Shown here one piece after another: positions 32,247-44,805 of a DNA stretch of 64,000 nucleotides (its first letter is position 1; every line of letters starts with the position of its first letter). The notes below the pieces were generated by a model. It was not told the DNA's origin. It searched no databases and saw only the letters and a program-made list of their open reading frames with translations. The translations under genes were made by a program, and so were the position numbers. Origin of the DNA: Lithospermum erythrorhizon (Eukaryota; Streptophyta; Magnoliopsida; Boraginales; Boraginaceae); contig JADFUC010000006.1 in NCBI GenBank assembly GCA_019722365.1, positions 62,001 through 126,000 of the forward strand, written 5' to 3'.

Positions 32247-33250
32247 GGGAATTGCCAACTTCCCAGGGAAGCAATAGGAAGTGGATGGACTTTGTGATGC
32301 ATTTTTCTGATGATGAAATTGAAGAGTTGGATTCTGAAGATGAGGATAATACTCGGCACCAACATGTGGCTACCGGCCGACGATTTGCATGTGATGAACT
32401 TTACATAAGGTTTGAAGTGTGTGCCTATATAAGTTCTAATGTTTTTCATTAAATTGTAAGAGTAAAATCGAAGGAACAATAAATTCAAAGAATGACGACA
32501 GTGGTGAATAATGAACTTTAGTGTTACTTCGCCAATATATACACACACCAAAATAGTGTTTTTTTAGCACTGAAATGACTATTTTACTCCTGAGCATTAT
32601 TTTTATAACTACTACACTTACAAATAGGGGGCAAAATCGTCATTTCACCTCCAACTTCCTACGGTTTTGGTGTGTATAACAGTTCAGGGTAAATTGTTAT
32701 TCTTTTATGTTTGGATTCTTTTCTAATGATGATATGTAAGAATATTAGTGGTTTTGAAGATTCAAATGTGGTTAATAAAATTGATGACCGTGTTGAACTT
32801 CTCAGTGACAATGAAGATTCCGAGAATGGGAAAGCCTTGGGGATCCAAAGTCATCTTATGGAACCAGTGGGGTTAGTGGAAGGTGCCCTCTTTTAAATAT
32901 TACACATGAACGTCAGTTTAGTATTATGGTAGGTAAATAACTACATACATTTAAGTGTGTCACTTTAGCACGATTACTCCATTTAGATTTGTCCGAGAGA
33001 CTACTGTATTTTTATTTTCTGGTCAAAGAATGGTCATCCACTATTTGTGACAGTTCAAGTAAAGGATTTACAAATAGATTTCCTATTGTACTTAAATTAA
33101 TTTCTCCCACTTGTATACACGTTCTTCATGTTCAAGTTTATGTTCTTTCCTGCTCAATCTATTCTCTTGTCATGGATTTGCTATCTGTTCCCTTCGATGC
33201 ATATAGTTTAATTTACTTCCAACTCCAAGAAGAAATGAGGATCCGGCAGT
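32247..33250 (+). pseudogene. GLE1-like mRNA export factor, N-terminal exons, detached
   Basis: After an AG acceptor at 32246, an exon of about 160 bp reads FVMHFSDDEIEELDSEDED then TGRRFACDELYIR and ends at an AG/GT boundary near 32409. A second block (about 32735-32896) reads SGFEDSNVVNKIDDRVELLS, then HLMEPVGLVEGALF. The acidic 'FVMH-SDDE' and 'GxRFACDELY' segments and the 'GL-E-AL' helix are how I recall the N-terminal half of plant GLE1. A short third piece, IYFQLQEEMRIR, near 33220 is possible. The rest of the gene does not follow. Its C-terminal exons lie 7 kb to the left on the other strand, so the locus has been rearranged. Confidence 0.5.
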
Positions 33251-35290
33251 AGACCTTATCAACGAGAATGAAAGTTCAGTAGACCACTGCAATAATTCAA
33301 TATCAATATTTGTTGCTTATAGTGATTTTTGGTAATTAGCTTTTTGAAAAAATCTTTTTGTGTCCAGTGCTACTTTAATAGGTAAACTTAAAGAGGTAAA
33401 ATAAGAAAATTAAATATATTATAATTTATGGATGACTTTTAAAATAATAAATAATTAATTAGATCAATTTTAATTAATTCAATTAAAAAAAGCATGTCAT
33501 TCTTTCTTTCATATAGTAATAAGTAACAAAATATCAAATGATTCCACAATTTGAGCTTCAATCTCCTGCATTAATCGGCGAACAGATTTCCATTAGCTGC
33601 TATCCAAATGAACTAGAAGAGGCAGATCATTATGCACCCTCCATTTGCTACAACTTTGCAACACTTGTCACTACATAGTGCCAATTAGATGCACTTGAAC
33701 AAGCTCACTGTCCTCTAATTATTTAATGAAATGTTTGAAATGAGTTTCATTTCTTGCAAAAGCACTTTATACAAAAACATATAGGTGTCCTGAAACAGAC
33801 CACCCAGTTTTGAAACAAATTTATATCTGAAAATTATAGTTGAAAATTTACACAACTTTGAAATTATCCACTTTATGATCTCCACAACTTTGAAATTTAC
33901 ATCGGGCCTGATCTTACAGATATGATCTCCACAACAACTTCAGGCACAAATTCACTTTTCGATTTGGATATGGATCTTGATTTGCTATTTTATTACTGGG
34001 TTGGTTTCGTGGGATCACAATACACACACACCAAAATAGTAACTATGTGGTAAACTTAGTGTTTTACCTTTTAGGATTAACAAACAGCTTTTATGTTTCA
34101 TGGCCAACTAACGAACAAATTCCATACTAGTTATACTATAAACAATAGCCAAATTCGTTAGATAGCTCACAAACAAGTTTTCGGCTTGTTACTCTGCATA
34201 CAAATGCGTTTGCTCGTTTTCGTTATTTGTTTATTTCAAGAAAATGCAAATTACAAAAGAATCAATTAAATAATGATGAAAAATGCAAATTACATAAGAA
34301 TCAATTAAATAATGATGAAAATGTAAATTAGATAAAAACCAATTAAGTAAGGGTGAATGGTATCGAAAGATGCTAACGTTGTTAATTTTCGTTCGATCAT
34401 TTTTATTTTGATAATATTTGGATCACTCACATTCAGTTGAAATTTTCATTATTTTTTAGGTGTTGACTTCAAGGATTTTGGATCGTTTTTAAACATTTAC
34501 CAATACGCGAATTAATTCATAAATTGAGAGATATCGAATATTACCAATATAAAATAATTTCTTCTATCGACGTTCCCAAAACCAAGTGTTCCATCAAAAT
34601 TAGACTAGCGAACTATCTTTTTGTTTCATTTTCCCTTAAACAGAAAATGTTTGTGTTAGTTGCTTAATAAACGAATTGCTTCAATGATAGCTAGTAATGT
34701 AACAAGTATGTAGTTCGTTAGTTTGTTAATTAATAGGGGACAAATTCGTTATCAAACTAACAACTTTAAGATCGAAATTTGTGTTGGATTTATATGTAAT
34801 TATTTCGAAATTAGTATTTAATTTTATGTTAATAAGGAATTTATTGTATTGTAGTCTAAGTTAATTAAATCGAGTCTCATAATTCAGCATTTTGAAGCAT
34901 GCAGCGGCAATGCGTGTACAAGTTCATGACGAGAATGGTCAGCTACGAATCTAGTGGTGTTCGACCGGTTGAATACTGCATTTGAGACCGGTTAGAAACA
35001 AGCCCAGACCTCAGGAGCCGCTACTATGAAATTGTCGAGAAGTAGTTCCCAGAAATTTTATAATGTGAAATAAGTATTTGTACTTTGATTATATGATCAA
35101 TAACGACCACATTTTTTTGAATATTTTCGTGTACTTATTTTTTTTTTTTTTGCATTTTTTCGTGTTAACAAACGAGCAATTTGCTTGAATTTTCGTTTCT
35201 TCGTCTTTACAAGCGAATAACTTGCTAATTTAAAAAATTGGCATTAGTTCGAGCAATTGTTTTTCGTCTTGCAAATGAATAACTTTCTTG
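33251..35290. other. AT-rich noncoding DNA, possible DNA-transposon remains
   Basis: No gene was recognised. Motifs such as CTAACGAACAAATTC (34109) and AGTTCGTTAGTTTG (34711) occur in opposite orientation about 600 bp apart and could be ends of a degraded inverted-repeat element. A short tandem repeat at 34242-34357 is listed separately. Confidence 0.35.
34242..34357. repeat. Tandem repeat, 3 units of about 38 bp
   Basis: The unit starts AAATGCAAATTAC and continues with AATCAATTAAATAATGATGA. The first two copies are nearly identical and the third is diverged. Confidence 0.75.
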
Positions 35291-35294
35291 TTAG

Positions 35295-35547
35295 GAAATA
35301 AGTTGTGGCTTTAGTAAAGGTGTTGTGGCAAAATGTCCCGGCGAGTGGAGGAAGGCTACGTGGGAGCGAGGAGAATGTGGAAATCAATATCCCCGCATCT
35401 TTTAGAATAGAAGTTAGTTCTTAAAATTTATGCTATAATATGTGTTATTATGTAAGAAATTACTATGAGAGATGAGTAGTGAATGGGAATGGGGCGAGTA
35501 GGTGATGAAGTAATTTAGATGTGAAATTTTGTGGAATGGGGAAGCCC
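35295..35547 (+). pseudogene. End of a gypsy pol gene plus polypurine tract, upstream element remnant
   Basis: VVALVKVLWQN followed by pieces of VEEATWEREE and the PHLF end of the integrase tail are readable here. They match the same region of the downstream element at 42220-42330, and the following noncoding DNA also matches up to the LTR start. A GGGGAAG tract precedes the LTR. This is interior sequence of a separate upstream copy, so the LTR that follows is the 3' LTR of one element and the 5' LTR of the next. Confidence 0.7.
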
Positions 35548-37811
35548 CGAAATAACCCGTTCCTTATAAGCATTATTTTAATATGATTTTAGTTGCCGGT
35601 TAGTGTTTTTGCGGTTAAAGTTAAAATTTAATCGAATGATATGGGTTGGCGATAATATATTTGAGGATATAAATTTAATTTGACACATGTTAAATTATGA
35701 GGAAGAAGCGGTGTGAGCCGGCAGAGGCGCAAGCTCACTTAAATATCTTTCATACACCTGCCTTTCATTCTTCCATCTTCCACAAAAAAAAAAAAAAAAA
35801 AAAAAAAAAAGGAAAAGTGTCCTCTTCCTTCCTAAGGTGGCAGACATAGAGCCCCTAAGCGATTTTTTCTTTATTTTCTTGGTGAAAGTTGTTGAATCCG
35901 ACACTCGAATCTTGTTTCCATCTTAAGATTATCATAGGTAACTTTCTAATCTTCAAATCTAAATCGTTTAAGGCTTGGAGTTGACTTTTTTATATATTTG
36001 AGTTTTTATTGTTGACTTTTTAGATCTTGACTTTATTATGGTATAGAAATGTTATCTAAAAGTTTAGTTTAGGTGATTAAGAGGTGACTTTGAGGTGATT
36101 ATTGGGGTTAGAAAGTGGGTGTATGTTGGTTTGACTTTTGTTGACTTTTCTTAAGTCTTTAAATTGTAATATGAGGTTAGAGGACTTTAATATAGTTATT
36201 TGGGGAATAGAAGTATTAGTTTGAATAGTTAGTAGAATTGGTTGAAAGTTTGGGAAAAGTTGGTATATTAGTTAGTGTTTGAATTGGAGGTTGTATTGTG
36301 GTTTAGTGGATTTGGCGATTGATTGTTGGATTGATTAGAATGTGATTAAAGTGTTATTGTTGGGGTAATAAAGTGATGACCGAATATTGGGATTTATGAA
36401 GTTGGTAATTAGAATGTAGTTACGTTGGAATTTTAGAAGTGTATACTAGTTTTGGGGATAGGATGATTGCTAAGGGTGGTTAATTTGAAATGTGAGATGT
36501 GGTATAATACTCGGAGTTTAAATAGATGTTAAGAGAGGTTATCCTACGGAATGTGTTATAATGTATAATTTCTTTGAATAGGAGTTGAGCCCCGGACTAT
36601 GCGTGGACTACAGAGTTATCGTGTGCTTTTGGCTCGAGGTGAGTACAAATCTCACGATGGGAACCCTTCATATATATTATGTTTATATATTTTGCATGTG
36701 TTTTGTCATGGGATTATTTTGACATGTGTATTGAGTTATTGAGATTAACGTTATGAGATAGTTGTGATTATGATTCATGTGCGGATTATGGTAATTCTTG
36801 TGATTGTACCACGTGTGTTACGTACGTATTTGTCTTTGCGTGTGATTGTGTCTTGTGTGTGAAATACGTACAAGTTTATTTTGATCGACTTTGATATATA
36901 TGTGGGCGTTGGTGACCCGTCGGGAGTTTGGTGTGGTATGCATATTGGTGGGTAGCCGGTGGATTCGGAGGTTTGGTGTGATATGCATATTGAGGGGGGT
37001 AGCCTCGGTCGGGAGGCGGATGGAGGTGGATTCGCTCGTCGGGTGTTGTGGAGGTGGATTCTGTTTTGTGTTTGAAGATGGATTCCTCATCGATTATTTG
37101 TGGAGGTGGATTCCTCATTTGTTTGTGTTTGTTGAGGTGAATTCCTCGTTTGGTTACTTATTTATTGGGTGATTCCTCATTTGATTATTTGTGTGTTGAG
37201 ATAGTTTCCATAAATGATATAGGTATTGATGGTTATAAAAGCTCCATGTATAGTATTATGTGATGTCGTATAGAGAGGATTCTATGTGTTTACGGACTGA
37301 CTATTCATTGTGTGTAGTCGGTTAATATATATGTATATGTTATATATATAAGTATGATTATATGTGATTGGGTAAAATCTGTGGTATTTGTATTAATTTC
37401 GGCTTTATAGGCGGCTATAACTTTTCTCATGGATGCGTTTTATGCTGAGTATAGGAGGCGTCGTTGAGGTGGTGAGGATGCGCATTCTTGAGCTTCGTGA
37501 AGATCGTAGGTGAGCGGTGTGGCATAGGAAGTCCTCGTTATTCGTTTCTTTTGTTGTCGACTTGTATATTTCTAGACTTTGTTGTATTTTAATAGGGGAA
37601 TGCGGTTGTCATACTTTTTCTATGTTGTATTTGGATTTCTTGTGTATTCTTTGGGTTGTATTAGTGTTGCGGAACGCCCACGATGGATAGTTTATCTTTG
37701 TTAATGTCGGAAGGTGGATTTTTGTTATTGTTATCCATCGATTAGTGACTTCACGGTGTACAAGTTGTTAATGATCTTAACCTCGGAGTGGCCGACTTGA
37801 TTAGTGTTACA
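35548..37811 (+). mobile_element. Shared gypsy LTR (left copy)
   Basis: It starts CGAAATAACCCG (a changed TGAAATAACCC), ends GTTACA, and is followed five bases later by a primer-binding-like sequence. It aligns along its length with 42463-44802, including the GGTATGCATATTG duplicates and the GGATTCCTC minisatellite. A 27-base A-run at 35784-35810 replaces an A-rich stretch in the other copy. The many small indels between copies indicate age or sequencing error. Confidence 0.8.
37013..37200. repeat. GGAGGTGGATTCCTC minisatellite in the left LTR
   Basis: About six diverged units of roughly 30 bp of the form GGAGGTGGATTCCTCATTTG plus a TTATTTGT spacer. The right LTR carries the homologous array at 43930-44130. 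Confidence 0.7.
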
Positions 37812-37815
37812 ATTT

Positions 37816-37827
37816 TGGTATCGAGTC
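37816..37827 (+). other. Gypsy primer-binding site
   Basis: TGGTATCGAGTC lies four bases after the LTR. The canonical plant sequence TGGTATCAGAGC pairs with the 3' end of initiator tRNA-Met, and this copy differs at a few bases. Confidence 0.7.
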
Positions 37828-38053
37828 TAGAGTTCGAGTCTTTATGGTGTCTTGTGTGGTTATGTGTCTAGGTTGATAGTTGTTAGAGAGTTGTCGATAT
37901 TGGGGTTTTCTTACTTGAGATCACGATCTTCCTCTTTGTTATTTCGTAGACTGTTGGGGATGCCACCACGTGGAATTACGTCGGTGGTAGCCGTAGGTGG
38001 CCGGGGGAGTTGCTAGAATTTACCGGCGGTGGTAGAGTCTTGAAATCGCGTAA

Positions 38054-38700
38054 ATGTGTAGCATTGTAGGCAGTGATGAGCCTAGTGTGAACCACATGAT
38101 GCAGGAGGTAAATGTTGGTGGAGATCGAGAGACCGTAGTACCTGTCGCAGGGCAGGAAGTGGAGTTGCAGAGTAAGTTATTTGACCGTTTCCTGAAGCGG
38201 GACCCGCCAAAGTTCTGGAGGCGGTCTCTATTCGAGGCATTAGAGTTCATTCGAGACTTGGAGAGCATATTTGAGCCTATGGGAGTTAATGGGGAGTTGA
38301 GGACCACATTCGCAGCTTACAGATTACATGGTGGAGCTCGAGATTGGTGGGAGAATGTACACCGATCTTTGATTGCGGCTGGGCAGACACCGGTGTTGTG
38401 GGATCAGTTCGTGGAATTATTTCGAGGGAGCTTTTGTCTTAAGGTGCATATGTCAGCTCTAGAGAGAGAATTGATCCAGCTTAAGCAAGGCGAGAAATAT
38501 AAATGACTACGAGAAAAGATTGTTGATCTCGCAGTACACTTCCGGTGAATACGGGGAAGAGGATCGAGAGATTCAGGGACGGAATGAAGCCCAGGAGATC
38601 CGCACGGAGTTGTCACTCGAAATTATGCAATCTTCCATGAGCAGTGAATGATGCCTTACGAGTAGAGATGGTTGGTGAGTGTCAGTTGGTGGGGAGAAAA
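38054..38700 (+). pseudogene. Gypsy gag remnant
   Basis: The open stretch 38054-38506 encodes a retrotransposon gag core: FLKRDPPKFW, ALEFIRDLESIFEPMGV, AAYRLHGGARDWWENV and WDQFVELFRGSFCLKVH. It then breaks by a frameshift, and a decayed continuation includes YEKRLLISQY-like and ERFRDGMKPRRS-like pieces to about 38640. No zinc knuckle could be read. Confidence 0.8.
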
Positions 38701-39189
38701 GGAAGATATGATGCTTCGGGATGGGTGGCCGATCGAGTTCGGGTTGGGGAGGCGTCCATTGCGGCCAGTCGTTATAGCGAGTCGATTCGGTGCCCTTGCC
38801 ACAATTACTGATTCGGTACTTTCTTTGTTTTACGTGCCGGGTCTTTTAATCGGCCGAGAGGGATACCGAGAGAGGTTATCGGAGAGACGGTAACAATGGT
38901 GTTTCGTTGTATTAAGCGGGTCCTTAAGAGGCTGTGGAATGCCAGAAAGGGTTGTGATGCATTATCGATAATAAGCCCGGGGGAGGCAGCATTCTTTGTT
39001 GGTGTCCACAGGCGGGGTGTTAGTGGAAGTACTAGCACATTCACTCCAGTGCAGCTGATTAGAGGAGGTTATCAGGTCGATTCAGTGGTAGAGGAAGCTT
39101 TGGGCGTGTAGTTGGAAATAGCCAAGGTAGTAATGTTGCTGGGACTAGTGATTGGTCTTTGGAACTAATGTGAGTCGGATATTTCTGAT

Positions 39190-42100
39190 TACCCAGCGGG
39201 AAGCTCGGGGATTCCACCCAGAGTGGCCTTGAGGTACTCTAAATTTATGTGGGTTGGAAGCAAAAATCTTGTTTGATTCTAGAGCTACTCATTCTTTATA
39301 TCTATGAAATTTACCAGTAATATTCCTATAACTCGAGAAATTCTTGCTATACCTTAATTCTAACTCGGTTGGGAAGTGCATTAAGATTGATGAGGTACTT
39401 AGAAATTGTCCATAAGTATTGAAAATCGATGTTTGGAGATAGATTTACTTCCTTTCGAGATGAATGATTTGATCTTATTGAGGAATGGATTGGTTAGGAG
39501 ACATCATGCGATGATAGATTGTCATGTAAATTGAAATATAGTCTGAAAAATCTAAAACTCTTTTCTAGGTGATAGAAAAATTATTTCCCTCGTCTACGTT
39601 ACGCATGGTTGCCCATAAGATGTTGAAGTGGATCATCTATTCATGTTGTCAACACAAGTAAGGAGAAAATGTCGTCTGAGAAGAGGTGCGTAATAGTTTG
39701 AGAGAGTATGTTGATGTGTTTTCTGAGGAGTTGCAGGAGGCTTTCTGTGCGAGGTGGATTTTCCATAAATTACTTCACAGTACTACTCCGATTTCTATGG
39801 CCGCTATAAGATATTTGAGTTGAAGGAGTTGAAGGCATGAGTGCGAGAATTGTTGGATAAGGGATTCATTAGACAGGTATTTCGCCTTGGGGTGCTCGGT
39901 GTTGTTTGTTAAGAAGGATGGATCTGAACAAAGTAACAATTAAGAATCGATATCAGTTGCTAGGATTGATGATGTTGATCAATTGAGGATGTCGGAGTAT
40001 TTTCTAAAGATTGACATGAGGTCAAGCTACCGTGATTGAGGATTAAGGAGGATAATGTATTGAAGTCGGCATTTAAGAACAAGATATGGGCACTACGAGA
40101 GTTTTAGTGATGCCGTTTTGGTTGGCGAATACTGCGGCGTCGGACCTTATGAATGGGGTTGTTACTGCTCTTCTTGAATAAATTTGTGGTGGTGTTCATC
40201 GGCTTGACATTTTGATATATTACGGTAGTGAGGAGAACGCAGAAGAACGAGGATTGTCTTGAGACTTTGAGGAAAAATGGGTGTATACAAATTTTTCAAG
40301 TGTGAATTTGGTTGGGGAAAAGTGAAGTTTTGGGTCATGTGATTTGGAGAGGGGTACAAGTGATCCTCAAAAGTTGGTACGTGATGAATTGGGGAGCAAC
40401 TACGAGTGTTCTTGAAATAAAAAGGTCTAGCGGGATGCTATGAATTTATCTGGGACTTTTCAATTATTGCAGCCACCATGACCAAGTTAACTAGGAAAGG
40501 AGTTCCGTTGCTTTAGTGAGGATTGTGAGCGGTCACTTGATGAGTTGGAAAGAAAGTGGCTATTGGTATTGACTCTTCCGTCGGAGACAGGGATGGGTAT
40601 ATGGGTGTATAGTCTTTAGCGTGAGGGGGGGTTGGGATGTGTGCTAATGCAACATGGTAAGGTAGTGGCTTGTAAATGTGACAGTGAGAAATCATGAAAG
40701 AATTATGACCTTACGATTTGGAACTAGGCTATGATTGTTCGCTTAAGATTTGGAGGCATTATTTGTATGGTGTGGCTGCCAAATTTTTACTAATGCAAGT
40801 TTAAATACTCACAGCATTGAGATTTGAATCAGGCAGTGGATGGAGTTTGTGCTTGGATATGATGTGTCCATTGAGTATAAATCTGGAAAGACAAATGTAG
40901 TGGCGATGCATTAAATCGTGGGGAAAGGTTAGAGCCATTGGATGAAATGGAAGCAACTTGGTGTTAATTTTGGAGTGGGAGTTGATGGCGGTTTGTTGGC
41001 GCAAATAAGAGTTCGACCGGTTCTTCTTGATCGGATTCACTTTCAGTGAGAAAGATGAGAAGCTGCGAAAGATAATTGAAGAAGTGAAAAGTGGAGGCAG
41101 ATCGGATTTTGTGGTGAGAGAGAGGATGGAGCCACTTACGATCACGGATAGATTATTAGGTGCCCTCACAAGAGCTAAACAAGGAGATTTTGTGAAGCTC
41201 ATAATGCCCATATAATATGCATCACAGTGGTACAAGATGTATAAAGACTTGAAGAGGAAATTGTTGGTTTAGCCATGAAATGGAGCTTATCAACAGGTGA
41301 CAGAACACCAGAGGCATCGGTGAGGCTATTCTGGCCCTTCTATTCAGTGGACTTGGGAACATATTAAAATGGATTTTGTTTTCGGACTTCCGAGAACGTT
41401 AAGAAAGAATGATGGTATTTGGGTATTGTGGATGAGAATGCCAATAAACACCAATTCATCGACTTCAGTCTGACGGTGAGTGCCGGTATCATGTATGAGA
41501 TCGAGATGTAGATTCACCTCAGTTTTGGAAAAGGGTTTCGAGAGCGATAGGTGAGAATTGATTTGATGTAATTTAAATCCCAGCGTCGAGATGGGTAGTC
41601 GGAGAGAACAATTCAAACATTGGAGGATATGTTGCGAGGCTTGTGTGTTGAACTTTCGAGTGGGATGATAGGTTGCCTAGATGGGTTGCATATAATGTAG
41701 CTTCCATTACCGGTATTGAGATGGCACCGTTTAGGCGTCACGAGGAAGGAAATGTAGGACTCCAGTTTGTTGGAATGAGGTTGGGGATAGGAAAGTATAT
41801 GGTTCGGAGTTGATAGAAAGGTCGTTGGAAAGGATAAAATTGATACAACAACACTTGAAAGTGGCACAAGATAGAACAAAGATGTATGTAGATCGTCACC
41901 GAGTAGATTTAACGTTTGAAGCGGTATGAGAATGTATGAGAATATCTCCATTGGAAAGGTGTCTTGAGATTCAAGAAGAGAGGAAGTTAGAGTCTGATAT
42001 ATCGGTCAGTATGAGATTTTGGATTGGTCCGGTGGCCTATCGTTTAGCGTTACTCGAATTGGAGAGAATTAATAACGTCTTCCGTGTCATGTTTGAGGAA

Positions 42101-42330
42101 CTATATTCCGGATGAATCCCATATATTGGATCCTGATAGACTTGGAAGGGACCTTACGTATGAAGAGACACCGGTGTAAATTCTTGATCGAAAGCAAAGG
42201 TGTTGCGAGAATTTTGAAAATAAAATTTAGCTTTAATGCAAAGGTGTTGTAGCAAATCGGCGAGTGGAGAGGCTACGTGGGAGCGAGAGGAGAATGAAAT
42301 CAATATCCACATCTTTTCGAAATAGAAGTT
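39190..42330 (+). pseudogene. Gypsy pol remnant: protease, RT, RNase H, integrase
   Basis: The order is that of Ty3/gypsy. Protease is represented by ILFDSRATHS at about 39268 (the usual LFDSGATHS with Gly changed to Arg). RT pieces lie at 39840-40120: LLDKGFIR, VLFVKKDGS, RIDDVDQLR, KIDMRSSYRD and TRYGHYESF. RNase H is represented by LKIWRHYLYGV at 40743 and following tether-like sequence. Integrase gives SERTIQTLEDMLRG at about 41600, a YIGQYEIL (GPY/F) block near 42000 and the pol tail near 42240. Numerous frameshifts and stops occur throughout, so no enzyme could be produced. Confidence 0.8.
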
Positions 42331-42462
42331 TAGTTCTTAAAATTTATCTTTATAATATGTGTTATTATGAAATTCTGTGAGGATGAGTAAAGTGGAATGG
42401 GAGATGGGGACGAGTAGGTGATGAGTAAATTTCGTGTAAAATTTTTGACCAGATGGGGAGGC

Positions 42463-44802
42463 TGAAATAACCCCAAATTCGCTTATAAGCATTATTTACA
42501 ATATGATTTTAGTTACTGGTTAAGTGTTTTCTTGGTTAAAGTTACAAAATTTAAATCGAATGATGATAATATGATGATAATATATTTTGAGGATATAGAA
42601 TTTAATTTGTATGTTAGAGATTATGTTGTTAAGCAGAAGAGAAAGCGAGAATTGTGAACCAAGCGAGACCTAAACTCACTTAAATATCTTTCATCTACCC
42701 GCATTAACTCATTAACAAAAAAAAAAGAAAAAAAAAGGAAAAGTGTCCTCTTCTTCCTTCCTAAGGTGGCCGAACCCATGGGGGCTAAGCTTGATTTTTC
42801 TTTATTTTCTTGAGTGAAAGTTGTTGAATCCAACCCTCAATCTTGTTTCCATCACCAGATTATCATAGGTAAGCTTTCTAATCTTAAAATCTCATCATTT
42901 AAGGCTTGAGTTGACTTTTTATATATTTGAGTTTTGTGTGACTTTTAGATCTTGACTTTATTATGGTATAGAAATGTTATCTAAGTTTAGTTTATGACTT
43001 TGAGTGATTATTGGGATTAGAAAGTGGTGTATGTTGAGGGTTGACTTTTGTTGATTTTTTCTTAAATTAACTTTAAATTGTAATATGATTGAGGCTTTCA
43101 TCTAGTTCTTTGAATGAGTATTAGTTTGAATATGGATTGGTAGAGATTGGGTTGAAAGTTTGGGGAAAGTTGGTATAGTAGTTAGTGTTTGAATTGGAGG
43201 TTGTATTTAATGGTTTAATTAGTTGGCGATTGATTGTTGGATTGATTAGAATGTGATTAAAGTGTTATTGTTGGGGTAATAAAGTGATGACCGAATATTG
43301 GAATTTATGAAGTTGCTAATTAGAATGTGAATTTTAGTATACTAGTTTTGGGGATAGGATGATTGCTAGGTGGTTAGTGAAATGAGATGTGGTATAATAA
43401 TCGGGTTAAATAGATGTTAAGAGAGAGGTTATCCTACGAATGTGTTATAATGTATAATTTCTTTGAATACTGGGCCCCGGACCTATACGCATTGGACTAC
43501 CTAGAGTTATCATTATTGCTTTTGGCTCGAGGTGAGTACAAATCTCACGATGGAACCCTTCATATATATTATGTTTATATATTGTTTTTGTGTTTTGTCA
43601 TGGGATTATTTTGACATGTGTATTGAGTTATTGAGATTAACGTTATGTGATAGTTGTGATTATGATTCATGTTATGAGATTATGGTAGTTACTGTGATTA
43701 TACCACGTGTGCTGTGTGTACTTGTGTTGCGTGTGGCTGTGTGTGAAATCTGTGTGCAGGTTTATTTTGATCGCTTTGGTATATATATGTGGAGCGGTGG
43801 TGACCCCGACCGGGAGGTTTGGTGTGGTATGCATATTGAGTGGGTAGCCCCGTGGATTCGGGAGGTTTGGTGTGATATGCATATTATTGAGGGGCTGGCC
43901 TGATCGAGAGGATGAGTTCTGCATCTGATTATTTGTGGAGGTGGATTCCTCATTTGTTTATTATTTGTGGAGGTGGATTCTGGGTTTTTGTGTGTTTGTG
44001 GAGGTGGATTCCTCGTCGATTATTTGTGGAGGTGGATTCCTCATTTGTTTATTGTTTGTGAAATTGGATTCCTCATTTTGTTTACTATTTATGAGTGGAT
44101 TCTCGTTTGATTATTTTTATTGTGTTGAGGCAATTTCCACTTAAATGAATATCGTTATTGATGGTTATAAGCTCATGCGTATAGTATCATGTGATATCGT
44201 ATAAAGAGGATTACATGTGATTTGTGGACGATTATTCATTGTGTAACTTTGGTTAATGTATACATATATTTATATATTTAAGTATGATTATATGTGATTG
44301 GGTAAAATGCATGGTATTTGTATTCAGTACCAGAACTTTTATAGGTGACTCCACTTTCTCACATGTGGTGATGCGTTTATGCCTAGGTCTCTAGGAGGCG
44401 ATCGTTGAGGTGGTGAGGATTTGCATTCTTTGAGCTTCGTGAAGATCTAGGTGAAGCGGTGTGGCATAGGAAGTCTCGTTAGTCATTTCCACTTTTGTTG
44501 TCGACTTGTATATTTAGACTTTGTGTGTTGTATTTTAATAGGGAATGCGGTTGTCATACTTTTCTATGTTGTATTTTGGATTTCTTGTGTATTCACAGGT
44601 TTGTATTATTCGGGTGGATTTGTATTCGATTTGTGATTTGTTTTGTTGGGTGTGTTTGGAACTTGCGATGGACTCTCTGAGGTTTTATCTTTGTTAATGT
44701 CGGTCGTTTTTGTTATTGTTATCAAATCCCCATTGGTGACTCACACGGTGTCTGAGTTATTAATGATCTTTAACCTGTGACGGCTTAGGTAGATAGATTA
44801 CA
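42463..44802 (+). mobile_element. Gypsy 3' LTR (right copy)
   Basis: It begins TGAAATAACCCC after the purine tract AGATGGGGAGG and ends GATTACA. Its length (2340 bp) and internal order match the left copy at 35548-37811. The DNA after its end resembles copia LTR material that recurs at 46230-46260, so this gypsy inserted into an older copia repeat. Confidence 0.8.
43930..44130. repeat. GGAGGTGGATTCCTC minisatellite in the right LTR
   Basis: Six to seven units of about 28-32 bp with core GGAGGTGGATTCCTCATTTG. Unit number and spacing differ from the left LTR, showing independent change since insertion. Confidence 0.75.
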
Positions 44803-44805
44803 CCG

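Noticed and set aside
35784..35810. 27-base A-run as a possible poly(A) tail of a retroposed gene
   Set aside because: It lies inside a gypsy LTR at a place where the other LTR copy also has an A-rich tract, and no retroposed gene precedes it.
36818..37172. Overlapping open frames on both strands of the gypsy LTR
   Set aside because: They follow the GGAGGTGGATTCCTC minisatellite and appear again in altered form in the other LTR. They are repeat artefacts.
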